DNA of 64,000 nucleotides from Carnobacterium sp. CP1. GTDB lineage: Bacteria; Bacillota; Bacilli; Lactobacillales; Carnobacteriaceae. Shown here piece by piece: positions 35,588 through 47,011 of this stretch (position 1 is the stretch's first letter; the number at the start of each line of letters is the position of its first letter). The stretch lies in assembly GCF_001483965.1 (NCBI RefSeq), contig NZ_CP010796.1, positions 1,674,001 through 1,738,000 of the forward strand, read 5' to 3'. The position numbers were made by a program, and so were the translations under genes. The notes beneath the pieces were generated by a model. The model searched no databases. It was not told the origin of the DNA and was given only the letters and a program-made list of their open reading frames with translations.

Positions 35588-35944
35588 TTAAAATTCTAGT
35601 CCATTTTCGCGAGCTGCTTCAGCTAAAGCTTGCACACGGCCATGGTAAAGGTATCCACCACGGTCAAAGACTACTTTTTTGATTCCTTTTTCAGCAGCGT
35701 TTTTAGCTACTAATTCGCCGACAGCTGTTGCTTGAGCAACTTTTGTATCGCCTGAAATTCCTTTGTCTAATGAAGATGCGCTTGCTAGCGTCACACCCGC
35801 TACGTCATCAATTAATTGAGCGTAGATATTTGTATTAGAACGGAAAACGTTTAAACGTGGGCACTCTGCAGTACCAGAAATTTTAGAACGTACACGTGAA
35901 TGTCTTTTCAAACGTACTTTATTTTTGTCTGGTTTATTGATCAC
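35588..35944 (-). CDS. rplR: 50S ribosomal protein L18
   Basis: 118 residues from the GTG at 35944, five bases after AGAGGTGA, giving (M)[18 protein letters not shown]. 5S rRNA-binding protein; ends [20 protein letters not shown]. An alternative GTG nine bases upstream overlaps the ribosome site. Confidence 0.95.
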   Translation of the reverse strand: MINKPDKNKVRLKRHSRVRSKISGTAECPRLNVFRSNTNIYAQLIDDVAGVTLASASSLDKGISGDTKVAQATAVGELVAKNAAEKGIKKVVFDRGGYLYHGRVQALAEAARENGLEF

Positions 35945-35989
35945 AATTGTCACCTCTTTATTTTTTTACTTGCTTAGGCAACTAGGTAA

Positions 35990-36526
35990 TTACTTACCAG
36001 TTTTACCTTCTTTACGACGTACAAATTCATCAACGTAACGAATTCCTTTACCTTTATAAGGCTCTGGTGGACGAACAGCACGAATATTCGCAGCTAATTC
36101 TCCGACACGTTCTTTGTTTGTACCTTTAACGACAACTCTAGTATTAGCAGGAACTTCAACAGTTAATCCTTCTTCTACATTGAATTCGATTGGATGTGAG
36201 TATCCTACGTTCATTACAAGTTTGTTTCCTTGTAATTGTGCACGGTACCCAACACCGATTAAGTCTAAAGCTTTTTCAAATCCTACAGTTACACCAACAA
36301 TCATATTGTTTAAGTTGGCACGCATTGTTCCATGCATCGCACGATTTTCTTTCAAATCGTTTGGACGAGCAAAAGAAATTTCGTTACCATCTACAGTCAT
36401 TGTAATAATAGGGCTGAAAGAGCGAGTCAATTCACCTTTTGGTCCTTTAACAGTAACTTCATTCTCGTTACGAGTAATCGTTACGCCTTCAGGAACAGTG
36501 ATTGTTTTATTACCGATACGGCTCAC
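35990..36526 (-). CDS. rplF: 50S ribosomal protein L6
   Basis: 178 residues, two repeated alpha/beta domains. [14 protein letters not shown] at the GTG start (GGAGGTG upstream) and [16 protein letters not shown] near the C-terminus are diagnostic. Binds near the sarcin-ricin loop. Confidence 0.97.
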   Translation of the reverse strand: MSRIGNKTITVPEGVTITRNENEVTVKGPKGELTRSFSPIITMTVDGNEISFARPNDLKENRAMHGTMRANLNNMIVGVTVGFEKALDLIGVGYRAQLQGNKLVMNVGYSHPIEFNVEEGLTVEVPANTRVVVKGTNKERVGELAANIRAVRPPEPYKGKGIRYVDEFVRRKEGKTGK

Positions 36527-36557
36527 AGCTATGCACCTCCTTGTTTAATTTCCAAAA

Positions 36558-36956
36558 TTACCAAACGTAAGCAATAATTTCTCCACCGACGTTTTTAGCT
36601 CTAGCTTCTTTATCTGTAAATACACCTTCAGAAGTTGATACGATCGCGATCCCAAGTCCGTTAAGAACTTTAGGCACTTCGCCGGATTTAGCGTATACAC
36701 GCAAACCTGGTTTAGAGATACGTTTCAAACCTGTGATAACACGTTCGTTGTCTTTTCCATATTTCAAGAAAACACGGATAACCCCTTGTTTGTCATCTTC
36801 CATGTACTCTACATTTTTTACGAAACCTTCACGTTTTAAAATGTCAGCAACATCTTTTTTAATTTTTGAAGCAGGTACTTCTAATGATTCGTGACGTGCC
36901 AGGTTGGCATTACGAATACGAGTTAGAAAATCTGCGATTGGATCTGTCATGACCAT
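36558..36956 (-). CDS. rpsH: 30S ribosomal protein S8
   Basis: 132 residues, [21 protein letters not shown] at the start (two codons after the first ATG) and [18 protein letters not shown] at the end. A primary 16S rRNA binder; in E. coli it also represses the spc operon mRNA. Confidence 0.97.
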   Translation of the reverse strand: MVMTDPIADFLTRIRNANLARHESLEVPASKIKKDVADILKREGFVKNVEYMEDDKQGVIRVFLKYGKDNERVITGLKRISKPGLRVYAKSGEVPKVLNGLGIAIVSTSEGVFTDKEARAKNVGGEIIAYVW

Positions 36957-36988
36957 TTGTTTTTAGCCTCCTTTATGCGAGTATCGTC

Positions 36989-37174
36989 TTACCAGCTTGC
37001 TTTCTTCACGCCGGGAATTTGTCCTTTATAGGCAAGTTCGCGGAAGCAAATACGGCAAAGTTTAAATTTACGATAAACTGAGTGTGGACGTCCGCAACGT
37101 TCGCAACGAGTGTACTCTTGAGTTGAGAATTTTGCAGGGCGTTTGTTCTTAGCAATCATTGATTTTTTAGCCAC
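36989..37174 (-). CDS. rpsZ: 30S ribosomal protein S14 type Z (zinc form)
   Basis: 61 residues. The CERCGR and CRICF pairs bind zinc, identifying the short type-Z S14 typical of Gram-positives. IPGVKKASW is the conserved end. Between rplE and rpsH. No zinc-free paralogue was seen in this window. Confidence 0.97.
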   Translation of the reverse strand: MAKKSMIAKNKRPAKFSTQEYTRCERCGRPHSVYRKFKLCRICFRELAYKGQIPGVKKASW

Positions 37175-37192
37175 GTAGTTCGCCTCCTTAGT

Positions 37193-37732
37193 TTATTTTT
37201 GGAATGGCATTCCAAGTTGTGTTAAAAGTTCGCGTGCTTCTTCATCTGTTTGAGCAGTTGTTACGATAACAATATCCATTCCTCGAACTTTATCTACAGT
37301 ATCGTAGTTAACTTCTGGGAAGATCAATTGTTCTTTAATTCCTAAAGTGTAGTTTCCACGTCCGTCGAAAGCTTTTTTGCTTACACCATGGAAGTCACGT
37401 ACACGAGGAAGTGAAACAGAAACCAATTTGTCTAAGAAATCGTACATTCTGTCTCCACGTAAAGTAACTTTAGTACCAATTGGCATACCTTCACGTAAAC
37501 GGAAAGCAGCAATTGATTTTTTAGCTTTAGTTATGATTGGTTTTTGACCAGAAATAACGGTTAACTCATCAACAGCTTTATCTAAATTTTTAGCGTTTGA
37601 TACAGCATCGCCGACTCCCATGTTGATAACGATCTTTTCAACTTTTGGAGTTTGCATAACTGATTTGTACTCAAATTTTTCCACCAATGATGGTGTTACT
37701 TCGTTCAAATATTTTTCTTTAAGGCGGTTCAT
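37193..37732 (-). CDS. rplE: 50S ribosomal protein L5
   Basis: 179 residues; binds 5S rRNA and contacts P-site t[19 protein letters not shown] and [18 protein letters not shown] are family blocks. Confidence 0.97.
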   Translation of the reverse strand: MNRLKEKYLNEVTPSLVEKFEYKSVMQTPKVEKIVINMGVGDAVSNAKNLDKAVDELTVISGQKPIITKAKKSIAAFRLREGMPIGTKVTLRGDRMYDFLDKLVSVSLPRVRDFHGVSKKAFDGRGNYTLGIKEQLIFPEVNYDTVDKVRGMDIVIVTTAQTDEEARELLTQLGMPFQK

Positions 37733-37758
37733 GCGGGTTGTCCCTCCTTCCTTATGAT

Positions 37759-38070
37759 TTATTTATCTAAAACTTCACCAGTTTTTTTAGAAATACGTAC
37801 TTTTTTACCATCTTCAACTTTGTAGCCAACGCGTGTTGGTTCGCCAGTAGAAGCGTCAATCAGCATTACGTTAGAAACGTGAACTGGAGCTTCAGTTTCA
37901 AGAATGCCTCCTTGCGGATTTAATGAACTAGGTTTTTGGTGTTTTTTCACCGTGTTGATTCCTTCAACGATTACTTGGTCTTTTTTAGGGAAAGCTTTTA
38001 AAATCACGCCTTCTTTTCCTTTGTCTTTACCAGTAATTACTTTTACTTTATCACCTGTTTTAATGTACAT
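37759..38070 (-). CDS. rplX: 50S ribosomal protein L24
   Basis: 103 residues with an N-terminal KOW motif ([19 protein letters not shown]). Assembly initiator on 23S domain I. GGAGG upstream. Confidence 0.97.
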   Translation of the reverse strand: MYIKTGDKVKVITGKDKGKEGVILKAFPKKDQVIVEGINTVKKHQKPSSLNPQGGILETEAPVHVSNVMLIDASTGEPTRVGYKVEDGKKVRISKKTGEVLDK

Positions 38071-38106
38071 GTGTTTCTTGCACCTCCTTTAGTGGATGGT
38101 TGGTTA

Positions 38107-38496
<390 letters not shown>

Positions 38497-38526
38497 TTAG
38501 AAACAGATCTTCATCTTGAGTTTCAA

Positions 38527-38793
38527 TTAGATGATAATTGACTCTTCTACAACTTCCATTAAACGGAAATGTTTTGTAGCTGATAACGGACGAGTTTCCA
38601 TAATTTTTACGATATCGCCCATTTTGGCAACATTGTTTTCATCATGTGCTTTGTATTTTTTAGAATATTTCATACGTTTACCGTATTTGCTATGTCTCTT
38701 TTGAGTTTCTGTTACGACAACGATTGTCTTATCCATTTTGTCAGAAACAACGCGTCCTTGGTAAACTTTACGATGATTACGTTCTTCATTCAT
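38527..38793 (-). CDS. rpsQ: 30S ribosomal protein S17
   Basis: 88 residues from the ATG at 38793, ten bases after GGAGG. The frame extends 9 codons further up but lacks another ribosome site. [19 protein letters not shown] and KVYKAHDE-like blocks identify an OB-fold S17. Confidence 0.96.
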   Translation of the reverse strand: MNEERNHRKVYQGRVVSDKMDKTIVVVTETQKRHSKYGKRMKYSKKYKAHDENNVAKMGDIVKIMETRPLSATKHFRLMEVVEESIII

Positions 38794-38820
38794 TGTTTGG
38801 TAGCCTCCTTTGCCAATCAA

Positions 38821-39015
38821 CTATTTTTGTAGCTCAGCTTGACGTAACGCAGTTTTAATGCGTGCAATCGATTTGCGAACTTCACTTAAACGAGAAGTAT
38901 TTTCTAATTGACCTGTTGCTAATTGGAATCGCAGATTGAATAGTTCTTCTTTGTATTCTTTCTCTTTTCCAATCATTTCAGCAGTGGATAACTCTTTAAG
39001 TTCATTAGCCTTCAT
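38821..39015 (-). CDS. rpmC: 50S ribosomal protein L29
   Basis: 64 residues from the ATG at 39015, which overlaps the last codons of rplP. Two-helix protein near the tunnel exit and trigger factor site. [16 protein letters not shown] and [10 protein letters not shown] are diagnostic. Confidence 0.96.
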   Translation of the reverse strand: MKANELKELSTAEMIGKEKEYKEELFNLRFQLATGQLENTSRLSEVRKSIARIKTALRQAELQK

Positions 39016-39439
39016 TCGATTCACCACCAGTTTCTGTACGTTTTACAATTTTCGTTTTGATCGGTAATTTGTGAGAAGCTAGACGTAATGCTTCACGAGC
39101 GATTTCCTCAGAGACGCCACCAACTTCAAACATGATTTTTCCACGTTTAACTGGTGCTACCCAACCTTCAGGAGCTCCTTTACCAGAACCCATACGAACT
39201 CCGATTGCTTTAGACGTATATGATTTGTGAGGGAAGATTTTAATCCATACTTTCCCACCACGTTTCATATAACGTGTCATTGCGATACGTGCTGCTTCGA
39301 TTTGGCGGTTAGTGATCCAGTGAGAATCAACAGCTTGTAAGCCCCATTCTCCAAAGGTTACTTCTTTACCACCTTTAGCTTCACCACGCATTTTACCTCT
39401 AAATTCACGACGGAATTTTACACGTTTAGGTACTAACAT
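39005..39439 (-). CDS. rplP: 50S ribosomal protein L16
   Basis: 144 residues. [21 protein letters not shown] start and [17 protein letters not shown] loop near the A-site. 2 bases separate it from the upstream rpsC; its 3' end carries the rpmC start. Confidence 0.97.
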   Translation of the reverse strand: MLVPKRVKFRREFRGKMRGEAKGGKEVTFGEWGLQAVDSHWITNRQIEAARIAMTRYMKRGGKVWIKIFPHKSYTSKAIGVRMGSGKGAPEGWVAPVKRGKIMFEVGGVSEEIAREALRLASHKLPIKTKIVKRTETGGESNEG

Positions 39440-39441
39440 GA

Positions 39442-40098
39442 TTATTTCCCTCCTTTCTCAGCGTTCTTTTTTGTTGGAAGAATTTCTCCACGGTAGATCC
39501 AGACTTTAACGCCTAATTTACCATAAGTAGTATCTGCTTCTTCCCATGCGTAGTCGATATCGGCACGCAATGTGTGCAATGGAACTGATCCTTCAGAGTG
39601 AGTTTCGCTACGAGCGATATCTGCACCGTTTAGACGACCAGAAACTTGCGTTTTGATTCCTTTAGCGCCAGAACGCATAGTACGTTGGATGGCTTGTTTT
39701 TGAGCACGACGGAAAGCAACACGGCTTTCTAATTGACGAGCAATTCCTTCGCCAACTAATTTTGCATCTAAGTCAGGTTTTTTGATTTCCACGATGTTGA
39801 TGTGGACACGTTTGCCTGTTAACTCGTTTAATTTTTTACGTAGTGAATCAACTTCAGAACCGCCTTTACCGATAACCATGCCCGGTTTAGCAGTATGAAG
39901 TGAAACATTTACACGATTAGCAGCACGTTCGATTTCAATTTGTGAAATAGAAGCGTCGCTAAGTTTTTTAGCAATGTATTCACGGATACGTAGATCTTCG
40001 TGTAAATAGTTAGCATATTCTTTTTCTGCATACCATTTAGCATCCCAATCGCGGATGATGCCTACGCGTAACCCCGTTGGATTAATTTTTTGACCCAC
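39442..40098 (-). CDS. rpsC: 30S ribosomal protein S3
   Basis: 218 residues. KH domain with [14 protein letters not shown] (about 70-85), part of the mRNA entry helicase. [16 protein letters not shown] at the N-terminus. 3 bases after rplV. Confidence 0.97.
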   Translation of the reverse strand: MGQKINPTGLRVGIIRDWDAKWYAEKEYANYLHEDLRIREYIAKKLSDASISQIEIERAANRVNVSLHTAKPGMVIGKGGSEVDSLRKKLNELTGKRVHINIVEIKKPDLDAKLVGEGIARQLESRVAFRRAQKQAIQRTMRSGAKGIKTQVSGRLNGADIARSETHSEGSVPLHTLRADIDYAWEEADTTYGKLGVKVWIYRGEILPTKKNAEKGGK

Positions 40099-40101
40099 AG
40101 A

Positions 40102-40458
40102 TTATCCCTCCTTCTTCTCTGATACCACAACTGTAATGTGACTTGTACGTTTCATAATTGGTGCAGCTGATCCTTTAGCACGAGGACGGAAACGTTTCAT
40201 CGTTGCCCCTTCGTTAACAAAAGCTTCGCTAACTACCAAGTTTTCTACATCTAAATCGTAGTTATGTTCTGCATTTGCAATTGCTGACATAAGCACTTTT
40301 TCAACTACTGGCGATGCTCCACGTGGAGTGAATTTCAAAATTGAAATTGCTTCTCCAACGCTTTTACCTCTGATAAGATCGACAACTAAACGAACTTTAC
40401 GAGGCGCAATGCGAACAGTTTTTGCAGTTGCTTTAGCTGCTGTAATTTGTTCTTGCAT
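40102..40458 (-). CDS. rplV: 50S ribosomal protein L22
   Basis: 118 residues. The extended loop (about residues 80-100, [17 protein letters not shown]) lines the exit tunnel, where changes give macrolide resistance; the loop here looks normal. Ribosome site GGGGAGG. Confidence 0.97.
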   Translation of the reverse strand: MQEQITAAKATAKTVRIAPRKVRLVVDLIRGKSVGEAISILKFTPRGASPVVEKVLMSAIANAEHNYDLDVENLVVSEAFVNEGATMKRFRPRAKGSAAPIMKRTSHITVVVSEKKEG

Positions 40459-40478
40459 GAGTAATCCTCCCCTCGATA

Positions 40479-40757
40479 TTAACGTCTAGTTCTTTTGTCA
40501 TCCGCAGCGTGACCGCGGTAAGTTCTTGTTGGTGCGAATTCGCCTAATTTGTGTCCGACCATATCTTCTTGTACATAAACAGGAACATGTTTGCGTCCAT
40601 CATAGACTGCTATTGTGTATCCTACAAAACTTGGGAAAATCGTTGAACGGCGTGACCATGTTTTAACGACAGATTTCTTTTCGCTTTTAGCCAATGCTTC
40701 CATTTTTTTCATCAAGTGTTCATCTACAAAAGGTCCTTTTTTAAGACTACGACCCAT
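40479..40757 (-). CDS. rpsS: 30S ribosomal protein S19
   Basis: 92 residues starting [19 protein letters not shown] at 40757, seven bases after GAAGGAGG. The longer frame starting six codons upstream overlaps that site. [15 protein letters not shown] near the end binds 16S helix. Confidence 0.96.
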   Translation of the reverse strand: MGRSLKKGPFVDEHLMKKMEALAKSEKKSVVKTWSRRSTIFPSFVGYTIAVYDGRKHVPVYVQEDMVGHKLGEFAPTRTYRGHAADDKRTRR

Positions 40758-40809
40758 GGTTGAACCTCCTTCCATTCATTAGGTAGCTGGCTGACCAGCT
40801 AACCTTGAT

Positions 40810-41643
40810 TTATTTTTTCTTACGACGACGTACAATAAATTTGTCAGATTGAGCTTTTTTGTTACGAGTTTTCAATCCTAGAGCAGGTTTGCCCCATGGA
40901 GTCATTGGACTTGGATGTCCGATTGGAGCTTTACCTTCACCACCACCATGCGGGTGATCGTTCGGGTTCATTACTGATCCACGTACAGTTGAGCGTTTGC
41001 CTAACCAACGGCTACGACCAGCTTTACCAATGTTGATCAATTCGTGTTGCTCGTTCCCTACAGAACCAACAGTAGCACGACAAGTTGCCAAAATCATACG
41101 AACTTCTCCTGAGTTTAAGCGAACCAATACGTATTTTCCTTCTTTACCTAACACTTGTGCGTTAGTTCCAGCAGAACGTACTAATTGTCCACCTTTACCT
41201 GGTTTCAATTCGATGTTATGGATAACAGTACCCACTGGGATATTTTCTAATGGAAGTGCGTTACCAACTTTGATATCTGCATCTGCTCCAGAGAAAATTT
41301 GTTGTCCAACTTCGATTCCTTTTGGTGCTATGATATATGTTTTAACTCCATCTGTGTATTGCACTAATGCAATATTTGCAGAACGGTTTGGGTCATACTC
41401 AACCGTTTTGACGATGCCGACAACACCATCTTTGTTACGTTTAAAGTCAATCACACGGTAATTGCGTTTATGGCCACCACCGCGGTGACGGACAGTGATT
41501 TTACCGTCGTTATTACGACCAGCATTTCTTTTGATCGGTTCCAACAAAGTCTTTTCAGGCGTTGTTGAAGTGATCTCAGCGAAATCTGAACCAGTCATAT
41601 TACGACGACCGTTTGTGGTAGGTTTATACTTTCTAATCGCCAC
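40810..41643 (-). CDS. rplB: 50S ribosomal protein L2
   Basis: 277 residues. [18 protein letters not shown] (about residue 225) contains the conserved His near the peptidyl transferase centre. [18 protein letters not shown] in the N-terminal RNA-binding part. Confidence 0.98.
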   Translation of the reverse strand: MAIRKYKPTTNGRRNMTGSDFAEITSTTPEKTLLEPIKRNAGRNNDGKITVRHRGGGHKRNYRVIDFKRNKDGVVGIVKTVEYDPNRSANIALVQYTDGVKTYIIAPKGIEVGQQIFSGADADIKVGNALPLENIPVGTVIHNIELKPGKGGQLVRSAGTNAQVLGKEGKYVLVRLNSGEVRMILATCRATVGSVGNEQHELINIGKAGRSRWLGKRSTVRGSVMNPNDHPHGGGEGKAPIGHPSPMTPWGKPALGLKTRNKKAQSDKFIVRRRKKK

Positions 41644-41679
41644 GTGTTTTCCCTCCCGAATAGTATTTTGAAGTCTTAA

Positions 41680-41964
41680 TTATGCTTCAAAGAATTGAAT
41701 GTCTTTAGAATCAGCTGTTAAAGTTACGATTGCTTTACGACGTTTTTTTGTGTAGCCAGCATGTTTACCCATACGTTTTAATTTCCCACGTACGTTCATG
41801 ATGTTTACATTTTTAACTTTAACGTCAAAAACTTCTTCAACTGCTTGTTTTACTTGAGTTTTATTAGCGCGAACATCCACTTCGAAAGTGAATTTTTTAT
41901 CATCTTGAGCAAGCATTGAAGCTTCAGTGATAATTGGGCGCTTGATTACGTCACGTACATCCAT
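41680..41964 (-). CDS. rplW: 50S ribosomal protein L23
   Basis: 94 residues; sits at the tunnel exit and is the docking site for trigger factor and [15 protein letters not shown] at the start and [13 protein letters not shown] at the end. Its ATG overlaps the rplD stop by one base. Confidence 0.97.
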   Translation of the reverse strand: MDVRDVIKRPIITEASMLAQDDKKFTFEVDVRANKTQVKQAVEEVFDVKVKNVNIMNVRGKLKRMGKHAGYTKKRRKAIVTLTADSKDIQFFEA

Positions 41965-42587
41965 TATTGAAGAACCTCCTCTACCTTAGTAAGAGCAGTT
42001 TGTGTCAAAATCATTTTGTTGTGAGATACAACATCCAGTACAGTAACGTTGTCGTGAGCTACTACAGTAACTCCAGGAAGGTTACGTGCTGATAACATTG
42101 TGAAATCATTTCCGTCTTCTACAACTACTAATACTTTTGTATCAACGTTTAGATTTTCTAACACTTTTGCAAACTCTTTAGTTTTTGGTGCATCGAAGTT
42201 CAATGCGTCAACAACGATTAAATCTTCTTCTGCTACTTTAGTAGAAAGAACTGATTTAATAGCTAAACGACGAACTTTTTTAGGAAGTTTGTAGCTATAT
42301 GAACGAGGAGTAGGTCCGAAGACTGTACCACCACCACGCCAGATTGGAGAACGAGTAGATCCTGCACGAGCACGACCTGTTCCCTTTTGACGCCAAGGCT
42401 TACGTCCACCGCCGCGTACTGCACCGCGGCTTTTAACTGCATGAGTTCCTTGTCTTAATGAAGCGCGTTGCATAATGATTGCGTCAAACACAACGTTTTC
42501 GTTTGGTTCAATACCGAAAATAGCGTCGTCTAAAGTAACTTCACCATTTTGGGTACCATCTTGTTTGTATAATGCTAATTTTGGCAT
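41964..42587 (-). CDS. rplD: 50S ribosomal protein L4
   Basis: 207 residues. The extended loop [18 protein letters not shown] (about 60-78) reaches the tunnel, a macrolide-linked site that looks unaltered. In E. coli L4 regulates the S10 operon by attenuation; whether it does here is unknown. Confidence 0.97.
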   Translation of the reverse strand: MPKLALYKQDGTQNGEVTLDDAIFGIEPNENVVFDAIIMQRASLRQGTHAVKSRGAVRGGGRKPWRQKGTGRARAGSTRSPIWRGGGTVFGPTPRSYSYKLPKKVRRLAIKSVLSTKVAEEDLIVVDALNFDAPKTKEFAKVLENLNVDTKVLVVVEDGNDFTMLSARNLPGVTVVAHDNVTVLDVVSHNKMILTQTALTKVEEVLQ

Positions 42588-42613
42588 TCCTTTGTTCCTC
42601 CTCTCTTAGTTCA

Positions 42614-43249
42614 TTATTTAGCTGCTTGTTTGTGAGCAGATCTAATTTGGATTAAGGATTTTTTAGCTCCTGGTACGTTTCCTTTAATAAGAATAACGTT
42701 TTTCTCAGCGTCTACGCGAACAATTTCAAGGTTTTGAATTGTAATGCGGTTTCCGCCCATACGGCCAGGTAGTAATGTTTGTTTAAATACGCGAGCTGCG
42801 TTAGCGTCACCCAATGAACCAGGACGACGGTGGTGACGGGATCCGTGGGACATTGGGCCGCGGCCATATCCGTGACGTTTGATAACGCCTTGGAATCCTT
42901 TACCTTTTGAAGTCCCCGTTACATCAACGATGTCTCCAGCTTCGAAAGTCTCAACACGAATTTCTTTACCCACTTCGTATTCTCCCAGCTCAACATCGTC
43001 AAATTCACGTATGAAGCGCTTAGGAGCAGTATCTGCTTTTGCTACATGTCCTTTTGCAGGTTTGTTTGATAAAATATCACGTTTGTCTTGGTAACCCAAT
43101 TGAACAGCTTCATAGCCGTCGTTTTCCATTGTTTTAAGTTGCAAAACAACGTTTGGTGTTGCTTCGATTACAGTTACAGGGATTAATTCGCCTGACGCTG
43201 TAAAGATTTGTGTCATCCCTACTTTTTTGCCTAAGATTCCTTTGGTCAT
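42614..43249 (-). CDS. rplC: 50S ribosomal protein L3
   Basis: 211 residues. The loop [20 protein letters not shown]-like block (about 130-150) reaches the peptidyl transferase centre. [13 protein letters not shown] begins the protein. GGAGG upstream. Confidence 0.97.
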   Translation of the reverse strand: MTKGILGKKVGMTQIFTASGELIPVTVIEATPNVVLQLKTMENDGYEAVQLGYQDKRDILSNKPAKGHVAKADTAPKRFIREFDDVELGEYEVGKEIRVETFEAGDIVDVTGTSKGKGFQGVIKRHGYGRGPMSHGSRHHRRPGSLGDANAARVFKQTLLPGRMGGNRITIQNLEIVRVDAEKNVILIKGNVPGAKKSLIQIRSAHKQAAK

Positions 43250-43277
43250 GAGTACACCTCCATTTTTTTAGTTTGTA

Positions 43278-43586
43278 TTAAAGTTTGATCTCGATGTCTA
43301 CGCCAGATGGTAGATCAAGTTTTGTTAAAGCATCAACAGTTTTTGGTGTAGGATTGATAATATCAATCACACGTTTGTGTGTAAGCATTTCAAATTGCTC
43401 ACGAGAATCTTTATATTTGTGAGTCGCACGAATCACAGTATAAAGGCTTCTTTCTGTTGGTAATGGAATTGGACCAGACACGCTAGCACCAGTTCTTTTT
43501 GCTGTTTCTACAATCTTTTCTGCTGATTGGTCTAAAAGACGATGTTCATAAGCTTTTAAACGAATCCGAATTTTTTGTTTTGCCAT
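43278..43586 (-). CDS. rpsJ: 30S ribosomal protein S10
   Basis: 102 residues; also the NusE partner of NusB in antitermination. [19 protein letters not shown] begins the protein. The second of two adjacent ATGs is chosen, eight bases after GGAGG. First gene of the S10-spc-alpha cluster. Confidence 0.97.
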   Translation of the reverse strand: MAKQKIRIRLKAYEHRLLDQSAEKIVETAKRTGASVSGPIPLPTERSLYTVIRATHKYKDSREQFEMLTHKRVIDIINPTPKTVDALTKLDLPSGVDIEIKL

Positions 43587-43756
43587 CATTTTCCCTCCTT
43601 CGCCTAGTCTTAGAAATTAGACATTGCTCCACGAAAATTTCCGTCACACTCGCCGTGGCAAAGCGGCCGGGTGTGTCGCAACCTCTCGTTTCATAGCCAT
43701 TGGGTTTCTTTCGAAATACCCAGTACGATCTCTTCTTTGAAATCAGCACCTGTTCA
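43587..43756 (-). promoter_or_regulatory. S10 operon leader
   Basis: About 165 bases of untranslated RNA between the promoter and rpsJ. It has a GC-rich centre (CACACCCGGCCGC.. near 43660-43680) unlike the flanking sequence and could fold. No known leader family was recognised. Confidence 0.4.
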
Positions 43757-43785
43757 ATTATACAAGATACATCTTTTTTTATCAA
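43757..43785 (-). promoter_or_regulatory. Promoter of the S10 operon
   Basis: Minus-strand TTGATA (43780-43785), 17-base spacer, TATAAT (43757-43762). CAGGTGCT follows about 12 bases downstream; a similar AAGGTGCT follows the str promoter. Confidence 0.88.
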
Positions 43786-43883
43786 GCATTTTTTACTTTT
43801 TATTTTTATTGTTTTGCTTTTTTATGTTCTTGCCGAAACATTCTTCTTATTCTATAGAAGAAAGCAATCATTTGGTTAAAATA

Positions 43884-43929
43884 AATAAGCTACGATAAGA
43901 AGTGATCAACTCGCTTATCGTAACTTATT
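43884..43929 (-). terminator. Terminator of ilvE
   Basis: AATAAG.TACGATAAG / CTTATCGTA.CTTATT, 16-base near-perfect arms with a 14-base loop, about 110 bases past the ilvE stop. The T-tract is modest. Confidence 0.6.
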
Positions 43930-44036
43930 CTGTTTCATTTGTCTACTTAAAAGTGTTAAGAAATCTCTTTTTATTTAACTGACCTTCTTACCGATCAGAA
44001 GAATGGTATTCAATCTTTAGATGACTACTGAAATAA

Positions 44037-45059
44037 TCAAACTTTGACGATCCAGCCTTCAGGAGCCGGAACTTCTCCGTATTGGATTCCCGTCAATTCT
44101 TCGTAAAGTTTTTTGGTTATCGGCCCAACTTCTGTTTCGCTATAAAACACATGGAAATCTTCTCCATATTGAATGCCGCCGATTGGCGAAATAACTGCGG
44201 CTGTTCCGCAAGCTCCTGCTTCCGCAAACCGATCCAATTCATCTACATAAACATCTCCTTCTTCCACCTCTAACCCCAAACGTTCTTTAGCTAAATACAA
44301 CAAAGAATATTTTGTGATACTCGGCAAGATAGAAGGCGAAACGGGAGTGATAAATTTATTATCTTTAGTAATTCCAAAGAAGTTCGCTGACCCCACTTCT
44401 TCAATTTTTGTATGCGTGATCGGATCAAGATAAATCGCGTCACTGAAATTCTTTTGTTGCGCTTCTCTGCCTGGCAGCAAACTCCCGCCATAATTACCCC
44501 CAACTTTAGCAGCACCTGTTCCGTTCCCAGCTGCTCGGTCATATCCAGATACCATAAAGTTTGTTGGAAGCAAGCCGCCTTTAAAGTAAGCTCCGACCGG
44601 CATACAAAAAATTGAGAATAGATATTCTTCAGCAGGCTTAACCCCAATGTTGTCTCCTACACCAATCATAAACGGACGAAGATACAACGATCCTCCTGTA
44701 CCATACGGTGGGATATACGCTTCATTCGCTTTGACAACTTTTTTAACCGCTTCTATAAAGGTATCTGTAGGAATTTCCGGCATCAGCAAACGTCGACAGC
44801 TCCGTTGCATTCTTTCAGCATTCTGATCCGCTCGAAACAGATTGATGCTGCCGTCTTTTGCACGGTAAGCTTTCATTCCTTCAAAAACCGTTTGGCCATA
44901 ATGCAAAGCAGTCGACCCTTCACTAATATGTACTTTATTATCTTCTGTCAAAGCTCCATCATCCCATTTTCCATCTTTCCAATACGAGATGTAACGGTAA
45001 TCTGTTTTAATGTAGCTAAATCCTAAATTTGCCCAATCCAAGTCTACTGTTTTTCTCAT
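44037..45059 (-). CDS. ilvE: Branched-chain amino acid aminotransferase
   Basis: PLP enzyme that transfers the amino group between Leu/Ile/Val and 2-oxoglutarate. 340 residues (class IV fold). Catalytic Lys lies in AAKVGGNYGGSLLPGREA (about residue 195); EVGSANFFGI and GTAAVISPIG are the later phosphate-binding blocks. The ATG at 45059 has GGAGT upstream; a GTG three codons earlier is less likely. No T-box was found upstream. Confidence 0.93.
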   Translation of the reverse strand: MRKTVDLDWANLGFSYIKTDYRYISYWKDGKWDDGALTEDNKVHISEGSTALHYGQTVFEGMKAYRAKDGSINLFRADQNAERMQRSCRRLLMPEIPTDTFIEAVKKVVKANEAYIPPYGTGGSLYLRPFMIGVGDNIGVKPAEEYLFSIFCMPVGAYFKGGLLPTNFMVSGYDRAAGNGTGAAKVGGNYGGSLLPGREAQQKNFSDAIYLDPITHTKIEEVGSANFFGITKDNKFITPVSPSILPSITKYSLLYLAKERLGLEVEEGDVYVDELDRFAEAGACGTAAVISPIGGIQYGEDFHVFYSETEVGPITKKLYEELTGIQYGEVPAPEGWIVKV

Positions 45060-45125
45060 TCCAACCACTCCTTACGCTATATTGCTTTCTAGTGTAACAC
45101 AATTATTAGAATAAGATGAGGTTAA

Positions 45126-45154
45126 GTTTCTAAATCTTCTAAAACTTTAGAAAC
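45126..45154. other. Inverted repeat upstream of ilvE
   Basis: GTTTCTAAA and TTTAGAAAC, perfect 9-base arms 11 bases apart, about 70-95 bases before the ilvE ATG. Could be a regulatory site; no regulator assigned. Confidence 0.4.
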
Positions 45155-45401
45155 AAGCTGTTTTATAGTTATTTTGGATTAGATTCTGAATAATAGTTTT
45201 TATATTTTATTTCTTTAGCATTGCATATTAAGCGTCACCTTCTTTTAAAAGCCCTTTTCTAAAAAACGCGCTTTGTTCTTATGCGCCCTATGCTATTCCA
45301 TCGTCCATACGACTCTTAACCGGTTTGGTTTTAGCCAACCCAATCCAATCGGAGCTTTTCTCGACCACAGACGAAAAACCCAACTAATGCACTTGTCTTG
45401 C

Positions 45402-45648
45402 GTGACATACGGAGAGAGGTTTTCTATCCTTACCGTCCTCAAAAAGAGTTTGTGTACCTTATGCTCTATTCGAATCCACTCTTAAGGTACGCATCTGGAT
45501 TTTGTGTGCCTCAAGTCGAGTCTTATCATACAGTTAAGGTTCGTATCCTGTTCTTGCACTTTAACTCTAGTTTTATCACACAATAATAGGGCATATAACC
45601 TATTTTCGTGTACCATACGACTACTATTCCATCTTCTATATGGTACCC
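45402..45648. repeat. Degenerate 52-base-period hairpin array, locus 1
   Basis: Units begin at about 45402, 45454, 45506, 45558 and 45610, a strict 52-base period. Two are clear: GTACCTTA..TAAGGTAC at 45454-45490 and GTACCATA..TATGGTAC at 45610-45646, each spanning 37 bases. Others are degraded, one partly (GTGCCT..). Occurs between ilvE and tuf. The same unit occurs at 53938-54100. The rest of 45155-45401 has no gene. Confidence 0.75.
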
Positions 45649-45677
45649 AACTTTTTTAACAAATCAAAAAAAGAACA

Positions 45678-45714
45678 TAAAAAAGCCGCATCGGATAACC
45701 GATACGGCTTTTTT
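45678..45714 (-). terminator. Terminator of tuf
   Basis: AAAAAGCCG.ATCGG / CCGAT.CGGCTTTTTT on the minus strand, about 62 bases past the tuf stop. Confidence 0.9.
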
Positions 45715-45776
45715 CTTGTCTGAACACGCTCTGCCACTGGCAGAGTCCTTTTTAAATCACTTTTAGTTTTTGTTGA

Positions 45777-46967
45777 TTAAGCTTCGATTGAAACTACAAC
45801 GCCAGCTCCAACAGTACGTCCACCTTCACGGATAGTGAATTTAGTACCTGGGTCAATAGCGATTGGTGCGATCAATTGAACGTCAATTGTAACGTTGTCT
45901 CCTGGCATAACCATTTCAGTACCTTCTGGTAACTCAACAACACCAGTTACGTCAGTTGTACGGAAGTAGAATTGCGGGCGGTAGTTAGCGAAGAATGGAG
46001 TGTGACGTCCACCTTCTTCTTTTGATAAGATATAAACTTCGCCTTTAAATTTAGTATGCGGAGTGATTGAACCTGGTTTAGCTAATACTTGTCCACGTTG
46101 GATGTCTTCACGAGCAACCCCACGTAATAAAGCACCGATGTTGTCCCCTGCTTGAGCGTAGTCTAGCAATTTACGGAACATTTCAACACCTGTAACAGTA
46201 GATTTAGTTGTCGCTTCATGGATTCCGATGATTTCTACTTCTTCACCGACTTTGATTTCACCAGCTTCTACACGTCCTGTAGCAACTGTTCCACGTCCAG
46301 TGATTGAGAATACATCCTCAACTGGCATCATGAATGGTTTGTCAGTAGCACGTTCCGGAGTTGGAATGTAAGTGTCTACAGCTTCCATCAAGTCCATGAT
46401 TTTGTCTTCGTATTCTGCAACGCCTTCAAGAGCTTTAAGAGCAGAACCAGCAATAACTGGAGTGTCGTCTCCTGGGAATTCGTATTCTGTTAACAAGTCA
46501 CGAACTTCCATTTCAACTAACTCTAGTAATTCTTCGTCATCAACCATGTCAACTTTGTTTAAGAAAACAACGATGTATGGAACACCAACTTGACGAGACA
46601 ATAGAATGTGTTCACGAGTTTGAGGCATTGGGCCATCAGCAGCAGATACTACTAAGATAGCGCCATCCATTTGTGCAGCACCAGTGATCATGTTTTTAAC
46701 ATAGTCAGCATGGCCTGGGCAGTCTACGTGAGCGTAGTGGCGGTTTTCAGTTTCGTATTCAACGTGAGAAGTTGAAATTGTGATTCCACGTTCGCGCTCT
46801 TCTGGAGCACCATCGATAGAAGCGTAGTCTTTTGCAGTACTTACGAAACCTTTTTTAGCTAATACAGTTGTGATTGCAGCTGTTAAAGTAGTTTTACCAT
46901 GGTCAACGTGTCCAATAGTACCAACGTTAACATGGGGTTTTGAGCGATCGTATTTTTCTTTTGCCAT
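45777..46967 (-). CDS. tuf: Translation elongation factor Tu
   Basis: 396 residues. G1 GHVDHGKT (19-26), G3 DCPGH, G4 NKVD. Delivers aminoacyl-tRNA to the ribosome. The ATG at 46967 follows GGAGG; the frame runs upstream a further 11 codons without a ribosome site. Own promoter after fusA, and terminator 45678-45714. Confidence 0.98.
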   Translation of the reverse strand: MAKEKYDRSKPHVNVGTIGHVDHGKTTLTAAITTVLAKKGFVSTAKDYASIDGAPEERERGITISTSHVEYETENRHYAHVDCPGHADYVKNMITGAAQMDGAILVVSAADGPMPQTREHILLSRQVGVPYIVVFLNKVDMVDDEELLELVEMEVRDLLTEYEFPGDDTPVIAGSALKALEGVAEYEDKIMDLMEAVDTYIPTPERATDKPFMMPVEDVFSITGRGTVATGRVEAGEIKVGEEVEIIGIHEATTKSTVTGVEMFRKLLDYAQAGDNIGALLRGVAREDIQRGQVLAKPGSITPHTKFKGEVYILSKEEGGRHTPFFANYRPQFYFRTTDVTGVVELPEGTEMVMPGDNVTIDVQLIAPIAIDPGTKFTIREGGRTVGAGVVVSIEA

Positions 46968-47011
46968 TTTAGTAATTTCCTCCTTGGAATGAGTTTTCAT
47001 TTTTTATTTTA

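Noticed and set aside
45060-45250. T-box riboswitch before ilvE
   Set aside because: No TGGTACCGCG-like T-box bulge or specifier stem found; only a short 9-base inverted repeat.
45402-45648. CRISPR-like array
   Set aside because: The repeated parts are degenerate palindromic arms and not identical repeats; the interiors are related rather than unique spacers, and no cas gene is near.
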